Part shown: in pieces, positions 44,728 through 54,152 of the stretch | Position numbering within the stretch: the first letter of the stretch is position 1 | How the letters are laid out: every line of letters starts with the position of its first letter | Assembly (NCBI RefSeq): GCF_026967795.1 | Contig: NZ_JAPVBH010000006.1 | Location: 124,001 to 188,000, forward strand | DNA from: Modestobacter sp. VKM Ac-2986 | GTDB lineage: Bacteria; Actinomycetota; Actinomycetes; Mycobacteriales; Geodermatophilaceae | Length of the DNA stretch: 64,000 nucleotides | Direction: 5' to 3' | The notes under the pieces: generated by a model | What the model was told of the DNA's origin: nothing | The model's input: only the letters and a program-made list of their open reading frames with translations | Database searches by the model: none | Position numbers and translations under genes: made by a program

Positions 44728-45672
44728 ATGATCGTCGCCCGCGACCTCACCAAGACCTACGGCGACAAGACCGTCGTCGACTCCCTGAGCTTCACCGTCG
44801 AGCCCGGCCGGGTCACCGGCTTCCTCGGCCCGAACGGCGCCGGCAAGTCCACCACGATGCGCATGGTGGTCGGCCTGGACCGGCCCACGGCCGGCAGCGT
44901 CACCGTGAACGGACGCTCCTACGCCGACTCGCCCGCCCCGCTCCGCGAGGTGGGCGCCCTGCTCGAGGCCCGGGCACTGCACCCGGGCCGCACCGCCCGC
45001 GACCACCTCCGCTGGCTGGCCGCGAGCAACGGAATACCGCGCAGCCGCATCGACGAGGTGCTCGACCTGGTCGGCCTGGAGTCGGTGGCCGACCAGCGGG
45101 TGGGCCGCTTCTCCCTGGGCATGGGCCAGCGGCTGGGCATCGCGGTGGCCCTGCTGGGCGACCCGCCGGTCGTCGTCCTGGACGAGCCGGTCAACGGGCT
45201 GGACCCCGAGGGCATCCGCTGGGTGCGGGGCCTGGCCCGGGAGCTGGCCGGGCAGGGGCGCGCCGTGCTGGTCTCCAGCCACCTGATGAGCGAGATGGCG
45301 CTGACCGCCGACCACCTGCTCGTGATCGGCCGCGGGCGGATGCTCGCCGACTGCTCGATGAGCGAGTTCATCGCCGACCACGCGGCCTCCCACGTGCGGG
45401 TGCGCAGCCCGCGCACCGCCGAGGCCGAGGCGCTGCTGCGCCGCGCGGGCCTGGACGTCGAGGTGCACGGGACCGAGCTGCGGGTGCAGGGCCGCGACGC
45501 GGCCGGCGTCGGCGACCTCCTCGGGGACGCCGGGCTGCGCGTCCACGAACTGACCCTGGTCCGGTCCTCGCTGGAGGACGCCTTCATGACCCTCACCGCC
45601 GACAGCGTCGAGTACACCGCCGGTGGCCACGCCGTGGTCCCGCCCGTCCGGGAAGCGCAGGCCGTCCGATGA
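44728..45672 (+). CDS. ABC exporter ATP-binding protein
   Basis: A 314-residue ATPase of the ABC-2 exporter class. Walker A is GPNGAGKST near residue 35, the signature is FSLGMGQR (a degenerate LSGGQ, usual in this class), Walker B is VVVLDEPVNGLD, and a C-terminal regulatory region of about 90 residues follows. ATG at 44728 has only a weak ribosome site. It is coupled to the permease gene by an ATGA overlap. The cargo is unknown; a drug or lipid is common. Confidence 0.9.
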   Translation: MIVARDLTKTYGDKTVVDSLSFTVEPGRVTGFLGPNGAGKSTTMRMVVGLDRPTAGSVTVNGRSYADSPAPLREVGALLEARALHPGRTARDHLRWLAASNGIPRSRIDEVLDLVGLESVADQRVGRFSLGMGQRLGIAVALLGDPPVVVLDEPVNGLDPEGIRWVRGLARELAGQGRAVLVSSHLMSEMALTADHLLVIGRGRMLADCSMSEFIADHAASHVRVRSPRTAEAEALLRRAGLDVEVHGTELRVQGRDAAGVGDLLGDAGLRVHELTLVRSSLEDAFMTLTADSVEYTAGGHAVVPPVREAQAVR

Positions 45673-46496
45673 CCGCCACGATCGACACCGTCCACCTCGA
45701 CCCGCACCGCCACGTCCCCGGGGTCCGCCGGGTGGGGTTCCGGGAGTCCCTGGCCGCCGAGTGGGTCAAGTTCTGGACCGTGCGCTCCACCCGCTGGTCC
45801 CTCGCGCTGCTCTTCCTGCTCGGCGCGGGCCTGACCACCCTGGTGTGCTGGGCGGCGGCCGACGCGATCGCCAGCGGCGAGGCGGGGGAGTCCCCGGGGT
45901 CCTTCATCACCTGGGGGCTGGTCTTCTCCCAGCTCACCGCACTGGCCCTGGGCACGCTGGTGATCACCGGTGAGTACGGCACCGGCATGATCCGCGCGAC
46001 GCTGGCCGCGGTGCCCCGGCGCGGGCTGGTGCTGGCGGCCAAGGCCGTGGTGCTCACCGGCGTCCTGTTCGTCGCCGGGGTGGTGACCGCCGTGCTGGGC
46101 TACCTGGGCGGCAACTGGTTCCTCGACCGCGAGGGCGTCGGTCTGGCGCTGTCCGACGACGGCGTGCTGCGGTCGCTGCTGGGCAGCGGGCTCTACCTCG
46201 CCGGGCTGGGCCTGTTCGCCCTGGGCCTCGGACTGCTCATCCGGCACACCGCGGCCGCGCTGACCATCGGCATGGCGCTGGTCCTCGTCATCGGCAACCT
46301 GGCCTACGTGCTGCCCGGCGAGTGGGGCGAGTGGGTGGCCAAGCTCCTGCCCGGCAACGCCGGGAGCCAGGTCGCCACCGCCGTGTCGTTCAACCCGGTG
46401 GTGCTCGCCCCGTGGACCGGGTTCGCGGTCTTCGCCGCCGAGACCGCCGCCGTCCTGCTGGCCGGCTACGTCGTCCTCCGCCGCCGCGACGCCTGA
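45669..46496 (+). CDS. ABC exporter permease
   Basis: A 275-residue ABC-2-type membrane subunit with about six helices. The first is STRWSLALLFLLGAGLTTLV, and the conserved TGEYGTGMIRATLAAVPRRG is the coupling helix. It shares its start with the ATPase stop (ATGA). The pair lacks any separate export or maturation gene, so its cargo is unknown. The response-regulator-like repeats upstream imply induction by an extracellular signal. Confidence 0.88.
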   Translation: MTATIDTVHLDPHRHVPGVRRVGFRESLAAEWVKFWTVRSTRWSLALLFLLGAGLTTLVCWAAADAIASGEAGESPGSFITWGLVFSQLTALALGTLVITGEYGTGMIRATLAAVPRRGLVLAAKAVVLTGVLFVAGVVTAVLGYLGGNWFLDREGVGLALSDDGVLRSLLGSGLYLAGLGLFALGLGLLIRHTAAALTIGMALVLVIGNLAYVLPGEWGEWVAKLLPGNAGSQVATAVSFNPVVLAPWTGFAVFAAETAAVLLAGYVVLRRRDA

Positions 46497-46514
46497 GCCG
46501 GCACGCGGTGGGAC

Positions 46515-46545
46515 CCGACCGGCGGCCGGCCCGGCCGCCGGTCGG
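46515..46545. terminator. Bidirectional terminator between ABC permease and SDR genes
   Basis: A perfect 14-base-pair stem (46515-46528 with 46532-46545) has a 3-base loop and lies between the convergent stops of the two genes. Confidence 0.75.
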
Positions 46546-46556
46546 CGTGCCCGTGA

Positions 46557-47489
46557 TCAGCCCGCGTCGCGGGCGATCTCCCACAGCCGGTCGGCGGTGC
46601 CGGGGTCGACCGCCCAGTCGGCGACCATCCCGGACCCCGGCGCCGTTCCGCCGGGCACCACCTCGGCCTCCTGGTTGTCCTCGAAGTAGCGCCCGCTCAC
46701 CCCGGCCAGCAGCGGAGAGGCAGCCAGCAGGACGGTGGTGGCGGCGCCCTGGGCGGGCGTCTTGTAGTGCGGCGGGGTGAGCAGCCGGCCCTCGGCGTCC
46801 ATCGCGCCCATGGCCTGCATGGTGGCGGTGTCCAGGTGCCGGGCCAGGTTGGTGTGGATCCACCCGGGGGCCAGGGCGTTCGCGGTGATCCCGTCGGCGG
46901 CCCAGTGCCGGGTGATCCCCACGGCCAGCAGCACGACGGCGGACTTGGACTGCGCGTAGGCCGTCCACGGGTCGTAGGGGCGGCGCTCGAACTGGAGGTC
47001 GTCGAGGTCGACCCCGCCCATCAGCTGGGCGCCCGAGCTGACCGTGGTGACACGCCCGCCGGCTGCGGCGAGCGCTCCGTGCAGGCCGGTGGCCAGCTGG
47101 GAGTGGCCGAGGAAGTTGGTGGCGAGCTGCAGCTCCCAGCCCTGGGCGGTGAGCCGGCGGGTGGGCAGTGCCATCACGCCGGCGTTGGCCACCAGGCCGT
47201 CCAGCGGGCCGGTCCACCCGGCGACGAGGGCGCGGACGGAGGCGGGGTCGGCGAGGTCGAGGGCCACGCTGTCGACCGCGGGGAACCGGGTGGTCAGCTC
47301 GGCTCCGGCGGCCGGGTCCCGGGTGGCGATGGTGACCCGGGCGCCGGCACCGGCCAGCGCCCGGACGGTCTCGGCGCCCAGCCCGGAGGCGCCGCCGGTG
47401 ACCAGGTAGCGGCGGCCGGTCAGGTCGACGCCGTCGAGCACCTCGGCGGCGGTGGCGGAGGCGGGGAACGGTGTGGTGAACGAGCTCAT
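46557..47489 (-). CDS. SDR family oxidoreductase
   Basis: A 310-residue short-chain dehydrogenase of the retinol-dehydrogenase-like group. VTGGASGLGAETVRAL is the cofactor loop, VANAGVMALP the NAG motif, and YAQSK the intact catalytic Tyr-x3-Lys, with Ser in TVSSGAQLM. The substrate is unknown. It is divergent from an AraC regulator with a 15-base gap, so the regulator is its likely controller. Confidence 0.9.
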   Translation of the reverse strand: MSSFTTPFPASATAAEVLDGVDLTGRRYLVTGGASGLGAETVRALAGAGARVTIATRDPAAGAELTTRFPAVDSVALDLADPASVRALVAGWTGPLDGLVANAGVMALPTRRLTAQGWELQLATNFLGHSQLATGLHGALAAAGGRVTTVSSGAQLMGGVDLDDLQFERRPYDPWTAYAQSKSAVVLLAVGITRHWAADGITANALAPGWIHTNLARHLDTATMQAMGAMDAEGRLLTPPHYKTPAQGAATTVLLAASPLLAGVSGRYFEDNQEAEVVPGGTAPGSGMVADWAVDPGTADRLWEIARDAG

Positions 47490-47504
47490 GGCACCATCGT
47501 CACC

Positions 47505-48476
47505 GTGTCCGGCTGGACTGCCCATGCTGCAGAGACCGACGGAGTTGCGCGAGAGTCCGATCTGTCGGCGGACCCGCTGGACGACGTCCTCCGCCTGCTC
47601 GGTGTGCGCGGCACGCTGTCGCCCCCGCTCGTCGCCGGGGGCCGTTGGGCCGTGGCCTTCCCGCCGCCAGCCGGGGCGAAGTTCGTCGGCGTCCGGCGCG
47701 GCACCGCTCTGCTGCAGGTGGAGGGGGAGCCGGAGCCGGTCGTGCTGAGCGCCGGCGACTGCTGCCTGCTCACCCGCCCCGTGCCCTTCCGGCTGGGCAG
47801 CGACCTGACGCGAGACCCGGAGCCGGCGCACCCGCTCTACGTGGCGGCGGCGACCGAGGGGGTGGCCCGGGCAGGGACGGGGAGCGACGTCCTCACGCTC
47901 GGCGGCAGCTTCGACTTCGGCGACCGGGCCCGTGACCTGCTGCTGGACGGGCTGCCCCCGGTGGTCCGGGTGCCGGCCGGGACGGCGGAGGCGGGCGCGC
48001 TGGACTGGTCGCTGCAGCAGCTGGAGCGCGAGGCCCGGCACCCGGGGGTCGGGTCGCGGCTGGTCGTCGAGCACCTGGTCCTGGTGATGCTCGTGCAGGT
48101 GCTGCGCGCGCACCTGGCCACCGCCGGCGCGGCAGCACCCGGGCTGCTCGCCGCGCTGGCCGACCCGGTGGTCGCCGCGGCGCTGCGCGCCATGCACGAG
48201 CGCCCCGCGCACGCCTGGACGGTCGCCGAGCTCGCCGCGACCGCCGCGGTCTCCCGGTCGACGATGGCGGCGCGCTTCCGCCGGGCACTCGGGCACGGGC
48301 CGCTGGAGCACCTGACCCGCTGGCGCATCGAGCTGGCCGCCGAGGCCGTCCGGGACGGTCGCGACACCCTGGCCGTCATCGCCCGGACCGTCGGCTACGG
48401 CTCGGAGAGCGCGCTGAGCAACGCCTTCAAGCGGGTCACGGGCACCTCGCCCCGCCAGTACCGGCACCGCGCCTGA
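47505..48476 (+). CDS. AraC family transcriptional regulator (cupin_6 type)
   Basis: A 323-residue regulator with an N-terminal cupin-like ligand domain (FVGVRRGTALLQVEGE; LSAGDCCLLTRPVPFRL) and a C-terminal double helix-turn-helix (WTVAELAATAAVSRSTMAAR; LAVIARTVGYGSESALSNAF). It is homologous in layout to the AraC gene at 27.7 kb. GTG at 47505 leaves only 15 bases to the divergent SDR start, so promoters must overlap the coding ends. Confidence 0.88.
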   Translation: MSGWTAHAAETDGVARESDLSADPLDDVLRLLGVRGTLSPPLVAGGRWAVAFPPPAGAKFVGVRRGTALLQVEGEPEPVVLSAGDCCLLTRPVPFRLGSDLTRDPEPAHPLYVAAATEGVARAGTGSDVLTLGGSFDFGDRARDLLLDGLPPVVRVPAGTAEAGALDWSLQQLEREARHPGVGSRLVVEHLVLVMLVQVLRAHLATAGAAAPGLLAALADPVVAAALRAMHERPAHAWTVAELAATAAVSRSTMAARFRRALGHGPLEHLTRWRIELAAEAVRDGRDTLAVIARTVGYGSESALSNAFKRVTGTSPRQYRHRA

Positions 48477-48480
48477 CCGG

Positions 48481-48508
48481 AGGGGCGGAAGTGGCCACTC
48501 CCGCCCCT
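48481..48508. terminator. Hairpin between AraC and GH3 genes
   Basis: AGGGGCGG (48481-48488) and CCGCCCCT (48501-48508) are perfect inverted arms with an inner AGTGG/CCACT palindrome. It lies between the convergent stops. Confidence 0.55.
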
Positions 48509-48515
48509 GCGGGCG

Positions 48516-50675
48516 TCAGCCCAGCCGGAGGGTGGTGCCCTGCGGGTCGTGGGCGTGGGCGCCCACCTCGAGCTCGACGTCGGTGACCTCGGGCAGCACC
48601 CGCTCGCGCCGGTCGCCGTCCCACCGGGCCAGGGCCAGCAGCGAGACCGGCACCTCGACGGTCACCGACCCACCGGCGGGCACCGCGACCGGCGCGAAGC
48701 CGACCACCGCGCGCTCGTCGGCGTAGCCGCCGGTGAGGGTGCGGCCGTAGACCTGCACCACGTGCCGGCCGTCCCGGGCACCGGTGTTGGTGACCGTGGC
48801 GGTGACCCGGTCGGCGGTCGCCGTCACGTCGCCGATGGTGAACGACGTGTAGGACAGCCCGAAGCCGTGCGGGTGGGCGGCCTCGACGCCGAGCCGGTCC
48901 AGCAGCCGCTGACCGTGCCACCGGTCGTAGGTGATCGCGGTGGCGTCGCGGTCGAAGAAGGGCAGGTGCTCCTCGCTGGTGGGCACCGAGAACGGCAGCC
49001 GGCCCGAGGGGTCCGCGGCGCCGGTGAGGACGTCGGCCAGGGCCACCCCACCCTCCATCCCGGCGTACCACATCAGCAGGACCGCGGGGACCTGCTCGCG
49101 CCAGCCCTCGGTGAGCACCGGGCCGGCGGCGACCATCGCCACGACGGTGCGCGGGTTGGCCGCGACCGCGGCCGTGATGACCTCCTCGTCGACCGGGCGC
49201 AGGCGCAGCGAGCTGCGGTCGCCGCCGAAGCCCTCGCCGGCGGTCATCACGACCTCGTCGCCGGTGGCCCGCACGCCGTCCGGGCGCGGCGGGTAGAGCG
49301 CCAGCAGCGCCGGGTCGCTCATGGTGTCCGGGCCGACGTACTCGCCCTCGTCGGCGGCGTCGAAGCCGGCGACCACGATCGCCACGTCGGCGTCGGCCGC
49401 CGCTGCGGCGGCCGCGGCCGGGTCGTCGTCCTCGACCAGGGTGACCCGGGCGCCGGGGAAGGCCGCGGTGATGCCCGCCAGCGGGGTGCTGCTGCTGGGT
49501 GCGCGGACGTCGGAGGAGCCGTGGTCGCCCATGTTGCCGGCGGTGGCCAGCCGGCCGATGACCGCGATCGAGGTGACCGTGGCCGGGTCCAGCGGCAGCA
49601 CGGGTGCGCCGTCCACGGGCTCGTTGCGCAGCAGCACCATGGCGCGGGTGGCCGCCTCGCGGGCCAGCGCGCGGGCCTCGTCGTCGGCCATCAGCGCGGG
49701 CGTGAACTCGCCGTCGGTGCGGGCGGCGTAGGAGCGCAGCATCGCCGCGACCATCCGGACGCCGGAGCGCTGCACGCTGTCCCAGGACGCCGTCCCGGCC
49801 TCGAGCTGCTCGCGCAGGTGCTGGCCGCGCTGCTGGGTGAACGGCTCCTCGAGGTCCAGGCCGGCCTCCAGCGAGGCGCCGGCGTCGCGCAGGCCCCAGA
49901 TGAAGTCGCTGACGGTGATGCCGTCCCAGCCCCACTGGTCGCGCAGGACGTCGGTGAGCAGGTACCGGTTCTGCCCGGCCCACTCGCCGTTGACCGAGTT
50001 GTAGGCGCTCATGATCGCCGCGACGCCCTCGTCGACGGTGCGCTTGAAGTGCGGCAGGTAGACGTCGTGCAGCGTCTCGTCGTCGATGGTGACGTCGACC
50101 TTGAACCGGGCGTTCTCCATCGAGTTCAGCGCGTAGTGCTTGGCGCAGGCCATCACGTGGCGCTGGGTGCCGCGGACGAGTGCGGCGCCCATCTCGCCGA
50201 GGTGGTGCGGGTCGTCGCCGTAGGTCTCCTGCGCACGGCCCCAGGCAGGGTGGCGCAGCAGGTTGATGCAGACGCCGCCGAAGAAGTTGCCGCCGACCGC
50301 ACGCACCTCGCGGCCGATGACCTCGCCGATCCGCTCCTCGAGCTCGGTGTCCCAGGTGGCGCCGCGGGCCATCGACACCGGGAAGGCCGTGCCGTTGCCG
50401 GACACGCAGCCGCGGGGGCCGTCGACGAACTGGGTGCCCGGGACGCCGAGCCGCTCGACCGCCGCGTGCGGGATCGGCACGGTGTTGTAGCCACCGGTGA
50501 GCATGGCCAGGAAGCCGTCCCAGAACTGCCAGTCGCCGTCGAGCAGGCCGAGTCGCTCGTCGGGGGTCAGCTGGTCGAACAGCCTCATCGCCTCGGCCGC
50601 GGGGTCGGCACCCTTCCGGACTGCGGTGACGGCGGCGTCGAAGGCCGTCGTCGTGGCCTGAGCGTCAGTGCTCAC
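48516..50675 (-). CDS. Glycoside hydrolase family 3 (beta-glucosidase type)
   Basis: A 719-residue enzyme that removes terminal beta-linked sugars. The N-terminal barrel holds the nucleophile Asp257 in ITVSDFIWG and the substrate-binding Lys-His pair at 179-180 in MACAKHYALNS. The C-terminal GH3 domain and a fibronectin-like domain (VTATVTNTGARDGRHVVQVY) follow. There is no signal peptide, so it acts on imported sugars. GTG at 50675 follows GGGAG. No sugar transporter is adjacent. Confidence 0.92.
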   Translation of the reverse strand: MSTDAQATTTAFDAAVTAVRKGADPAAEAMRLFDQLTPDERLGLLDGDWQFWDGFLAMLTGGYNTVPIPHAAVERLGVPGTQFVDGPRGCVSGNGTAFPVSMARGATWDTELEERIGEVIGREVRAVGGNFFGGVCINLLRHPAWGRAQETYGDDPHHLGEMGAALVRGTQRHVMACAKHYALNSMENARFKVDVTIDDETLHDVYLPHFKRTVDEGVAAIMSAYNSVNGEWAGQNRYLLTDVLRDQWGWDGITVSDFIWGLRDAGASLEAGLDLEEPFTQQRGQHLREQLEAGTASWDSVQRSGVRMVAAMLRSYAARTDGEFTPALMADDEARALAREAATRAMVLLRNEPVDGAPVLPLDPATVTSIAVIGRLATAGNMGDHGSSDVRAPSSSTPLAGITAAFPGARVTLVEDDDPAAAAAAAADADVAIVVAGFDAADEGEYVGPDTMSDPALLALYPPRPDGVRATGDEVVMTAGEGFGGDRSSLRLRPVDEEVITAAVAANPRTVVAMVAAGPVLTEGWREQVPAVLLMWYAGMEGGVALADVLTGAADPSGRLPFSVPTSEEHLPFFDRDATAITYDRWHGQRLLDRLGVEAAHPHGFGLSYTSFTIGDVTATADRVTATVTNTGARDGRHVVQVYGRTLTGGYADERAVVGFAPVAVPAGGSVTVEVPVSLLALARWDGDRRERVLPEVTDVELEVGAHAHDPQGTTLRLG

Positions 50676-50754
50676 GGTTCTCCCTGCAGGTCGACGTACA
50701 CCGAGAACTCCCGGTACGTCCGACCGTAAGCGTTCGGCCGCGCAGGCGCAGTGC

Positions 50755-52248
50755 TCAGGCCCGGCCGACGAGCTCGGCGACGATCTGCGCCGACAGGGTC
50801 ACCAGTGGGAGTCCGCCGCCGGGGTGCGCGGAGCCGCCGACCAGGAACAGCCCGGGCAGCGGCGAGGCGTTGGCCGGGCGCAGGAACGCCGCCCGGGCGC
50901 CGTTGCTCGAGGTGCCGTAGATCGAGCCGCCGACGCTCCCGGTCTCCCGCTCCAGGTCGGCCGGGGTGCGTACCACGCGCCAGCGGACCCGGTCGCGGAC
51001 GTCGAGCCCGCGGTCGGCCAGGACGGCCAGCACCCGGTCGGCCTCGGCGTCGGCCAGGCCCGGCGTCGTCCAGTCGACGCCGCTGCCGGGTTCGTGCCGC
51101 GGGGCGTTGACCAGCACGAACCAGGACTCGCTGTCGTCGTCCGGGCGGGTGGCCGGGTCGTCGGGGGCGCTGACGTAGACCGTCGGGTCGGCCACCGGGC
51201 GCTTCGGGCCGCGCCGGCCGAACAGCGCGTCGAACTCCGCGTCGTAGTGCTCCGGGAACAGCACCGTGTGGTGGGCGAGGCCGGGCGTGCGGCCGCGCAG
51301 GGCCAGCAGCAGGACGAGCCCGGACGACGACGGCGTGACCCGTCGCAGCCCCGCCCGGGCCCGCCGGACCGGGGCGTCGGGACCGAGCAGCCGGCCGTAG
51401 AGCGCGGCGGCGTCGGCGTTGCAGACGACCACGTCGGCGGGCACGACCTCGCCGTCGGCCAGTCGCACGCCCGAGGCCCGTCCGCCGGTGGTGAGCACCT
51501 CGGCGACGGGTGCGGAGGTGCGGATCACCGCCCCCTGCTCGGTGGCGCGGTCGGCGACCGCCGCGGGCAGCCGGTGCAGCCCGCCGGGGACGTACCAGGA
51601 GCCGAAGGCCTGCTCGACCCACGGCACGGTCAGCAGGGCGGCGGGCGCGCGGCGCGGGTCGGAGCCGGAGTAGGTGGCGTAGCGGTCGAGCAGCATCCGC
51701 AGCCGCGGGTCGGTGAGGTACGTACCGCCCATGCCGCGCAGGGTGCGGCCGGGGGCGATGGTGCGCAGGTCCGACGTCTGCCGGGCGAGCTTCGCCAGGG
51801 TGGCGGCACCGGCGAGCGGGGAGCGCAGGAACGGCTGCTCGGTGGCCCGCCACATGGCCTCGGCGCGGGTGAGCAGGGCGGTCCACTGGGCGCCGCTGCC
51901 CGGGCCGAGGTCGGCGTCCAGCCGGTCGGCGATCTCCTCGCGCCGGCCGGGGACCGAGGTGGTCGTCCCGTCGGCGAACCGGTAGGCGACCGCAGGGTCC
52001 AGCCGCTGCAGTGGGAGGACCCGGTCGAGCGGGTCACCGGTGGCGGCGAAGAGGTCCTCGAGGACCTGGGGGAGCGTCACCAGGCTGGGGCCGGTGTCGA
52101 AGCCGTACCCGTCGCGGGAGTACCAGCCGAGCTTGCCGCCGACCCGCGGCGCCTGCTCGAGCACGGTGACCGCGTGCCCGCTCGCGGCCAGCCGAGCCGC
52201 CGCGGCGAGTCCACCGAGCCCGGCACCGACGACGACGACACGGGCCAC
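50755..52248 (-). CDS. Phytoene-desaturase-type FAD oxidoreductase
   Basis: A 497-residue flavoprotein of the CrtI/phytoene desaturase and carotenoid oxygenase group. It begins with the dinucleotide fold VVVVGAGLGGLAAAARLAAS and ends with the carotenoid FAD motif GLFLVGGSAHPGGGLPLV. Whether it desaturates phytoene or modifies another polyene is not decided by sequence, and no other crt gene is in the window. GTG at 52248 is preferred over GTG at 52257 because TACCGT lies 7 bases before it. Confidence 0.85.
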   Translation of the reverse strand: MARVVVVGAGLGGLAAAARLAASGHAVTVLEQAPRVGGKLGWYSRDGYGFDTGPSLVTLPQVLEDLFAATGDPLDRVLPLQRLDPAVAYRFADGTTTSVPGRREEIADRLDADLGPGSGAQWTALLTRAEAMWRATEQPFLRSPLAGAATLAKLARQTSDLRTIAPGRTLRGMGGTYLTDPRLRMLLDRYATYSGSDPRRAPAALLTVPWVEQAFGSWYVPGGLHRLPAAVADRATEQGAVIRTSAPVAEVLTTGGRASGVRLADGEVVPADVVVCNADAAALYGRLLGPDAPVRRARAGLRRVTPSSSGLVLLLALRGRTPGLAHHTVLFPEHYDAEFDALFGRRGPKRPVADPTVYVSAPDDPATRPDDDSESWFVLVNAPRHEPGSGVDWTTPGLADAEADRVLAVLADRGLDVRDRVRWRVVRTPADLERETGSVGGSIYGTSSNGARAAFLRPANASPLPGLFLVGGSAHPGGGLPLVTLSAQIVAELVGRA

Positions 52249-52255
52249 GCCGCCC

Positions 52256-52261
52256 ACGGTA
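52256..52261 (-). promoter_or_regulatory. Putative -10 of leaderless desaturase gene
   Basis: On the minus strand this reads TACCGT, 7 bases before the GTG at 52248. Confidence 0.4.
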
Positions 52262-52357
52262 ACCGCCGGCGGCTGCGGGCCCCGGCGGTCTGTGCCGCGG
52301 GCACGCCAGCGCGCGCGACCCAGGTGCTTGGAGCACGCGGGTGCGCCGGCCAGTGCT

Positions 52358-52396
52358 GTCGGGTGAGTGGGTCAGCCGTCGGGTGGGGTGGGTCAG
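52358..52396 (+). repeat. Two-copy tandem repeat at the 3' end of the HNH gene
   Basis: GTCGGGTGAGTGGGTCAG at 52358 recurs with one change at 52378 (GTCGGGTGGGGTGGGTCAG), reaching into the last codon of the HNH gene. It is a short local duplication of unknown role. Confidence 0.4.
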
Positions 52397-53931
52397 AAGG
52401 GCGGCGGGTCGTCGATGGGCGGCGGCTGTTCCGCGAGCGACGGTCCCTCGGGACCCGGCTCGGGTGGTGGCCGGAGGCCGGGTGGTCTGGTGGTGCGGGT
52501 GACACCGGAGGGCGTGGTCACGTGCAGGGTGCCGTCGGCGTCGAGGCGGAAGCGCCAGCCGGGGGCGAAGGTCTTGAGCCGGTGGTGGGACCGGCACAGG
52601 CAGCACAGGTTGCTGCAGTCGGTCGCGCCGCCGTCGCCGTGCGCGCAGACGTGGTCGAGATCTGCCCAGCCGACGCGTTGACCGCAGTTGGGGAAGCGGC
52701 AGCGCTGGTCGCGGGTGGTGACGAACGCCCGCTGCCGGTCGGTGGGTGTGTAGGCGCCGGTCGGTGGTGGCGGACCGAGGGCCGGGCAGCTGCAGGGGGC
52801 ATCGGCGTTGTCACGGGTGCGGTCGCCATCGGTCCGGGCGGCGATGCCGTGAGCGGGGTGGTCAGGGCAGTCGCGGCGGGCGAGGCGGCCCAGCTCGGCG
52901 GGGGTGGTGGTGGCCAGCAGCTGCCCGTCGGGGCCGGTGACCGCATAGGCGAGCGTGCCGCCGTCGGGTGCGGTGAGGCCGAGGACGCCGACGCGGGCCA
53001 GCAGCTCGCGCAGGTGGGCTGCGGTGATCGGCAGCCCGTTGACCTCGCCGGGCGCGCTGCTGGCGCCGGTCAGCGAGTCGAGGCCGGCGGTGATGCGGAC
53101 GTCGGCCGCGATCAGCGGCAGCCCGGAGTCGGCCGGGCGCCGGATCAGCGTCGAGAGCACGTGGGCGCGGAGCTGTCCGATGGGGCGTTGGTCGCCGTCG
53201 GCCTTGAGCATCCGGGCGAGCTGGTCGACGAGGTCGTGGCACTCGACGGCCTCGTCGGTGGGCAGGTCGGCGGCCAGCGTCGCGCGGCCGGGTGTGGCCG
53301 AGGTGTACACGTGGACGTCGGCGGTGCGCTCGGCGTCCTTACGTCGTGCTTCCGCAGCCGCGGCGTCCAGCTGCAGCATGAGGGCGGTGGCCCGGTCGCG
53401 GAGCCGGTAGACCGACAGGTCGCGTGCTTCGGGCAGCAGGGCGTCCTCGACCTGCCCGGCGATCTCGGCACCGGTGTGGGCGAGGACGTCGGCCAGGGCG
53501 TCGGCGCGGCGCTCGTCGATCTGCCCGGCCTTGAGCGCGGCGAAGGTGGCGGGGAGCTTGCGCGACCAGGTCAGTGCCCGGCCCAGCCGGTGCGAGGCCG
53601 TGCCGCGGCCGAGGTTGAGCACCGCCGACAGCTCGGCGAGGAAGAAATCGCTGATCTCGCCGCCGCCGTCCCGTTCGCCGGCGGTCCAGCCGGGTCGGCG
53701 GGCGCCGGGACCCGACGGGTCGGAGGAGGCGGGGCGGTGGCCGGCCAGGGCCAGGATCAGCTCGGCCTCCTCGGCGGCGTCCATCGCGCGCCGTCGCTGC
53801 AGGGCCTGCAGCTCGGTGGTCAGCACCTCGTCCGACCAGGCCGACCGGTCGGGCTCACCGTGGCGGCGTCCGGTGTAGACGACGTCGACGACCAGCCCGA
53901 GGGGACCTGGAGGCGGCGCGGTCGTCGTCAC
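52393..53931 (-). CDS. HNH endonuclease with DUF222 (13E12 family)
   Basis: A 512-residue protein. Residues about 25-330 form the DUF222 domain (13E12 repeat family), and the C-terminal HNH nuclease is near residues 405-465: RDQRCRFPNCGQ, WADLDHVCAHGDGG, then CCLCRSHHRLKT with the final metal ligands. A Pro-rich tail ends it. GTG at 53931 is fixed by TATGTT 6 bases upstream, which lies inside a perfect LexA box. Homologues are multicopy in related genomes. It is expected to be DNA-damage induced; its biological role is unclear. Confidence 0.9.
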   Translation of the reverse strand: MTTTAPPPGPLGLVVDVVYTGRRHGEPDRSAWSDEVLTTELQALQRRRAMDAAEEAELILALAGHRPASSDPSGPGARRPGWTAGERDGGGEISDFFLAELSAVLNLGRGTASHRLGRALTWSRKLPATFAALKAGQIDERRADALADVLAHTGAEIAGQVEDALLPEARDLSVYRLRDRATALMLQLDAAAAEARRKDAERTADVHVYTSATPGRATLAADLPTDEAVECHDLVDQLARMLKADGDQRPIGQLRAHVLSTLIRRPADSGLPLIAADVRITAGLDSLTGASSAPGEVNGLPITAAHLRELLARVGVLGLTAPDGGTLAYAVTGPDGQLLATTTPAELGRLARRDCPDHPAHGIAARTDGDRTRDNADAPCSCPALGPPPPTGAYTPTDRQRAFVTTRDQRCRFPNCGQRVGWADLDHVCAHGDGGATDCSNLCCLCRSHHRLKTFAPGWRFRLDADGTLHVTTPSGVTRTTRPPGLRPPPEPGPEGPSLAEQPPPIDDPPPF

Positions 53932-53934
53932 GCA

Positions 53935-53950
53935 TCGAACATACGTTCGA
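53935..53950 (-). promoter_or_regulatory. LexA/SOS box overlapping the -10 of the HNH gene
   Basis: TCGAACATACGTTCGA is a perfect actinobacterial SOS box, TCGAAC-N4-GTTCGA. On the gene's strand its centre contains the -10 hexamer TATGTT (53938-53943), 6 bases before the GTG start, so bound LexA would block a leaderless promoter. Confidence 0.85.
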
Positions 53951-54152
53951 GGTACGACAGTTCCGGGCGGTCGACTGGCTGTGGATCCGGGGGTTCCGAG
54001 CAACGCGTCCACGAGGTCTGGCGCGGGCGCCCTCCGCGGGGTCACGCCACGCCTGCGGGATGTCGTGCCGAGCGCATTCGCGCCAGCGCTCGCGGCCACG
54101 CGACACCCACCGAGACGTACCGCCCGCGCGGACCTCACCGACGTCCGGCTCG

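Noticed and set aside
50676-50754. Operator before the GH3 glucosidase
   Set aside because: The short ACGTACC/GTACG palindrome is too weak to assign to a LacI-type regulator.
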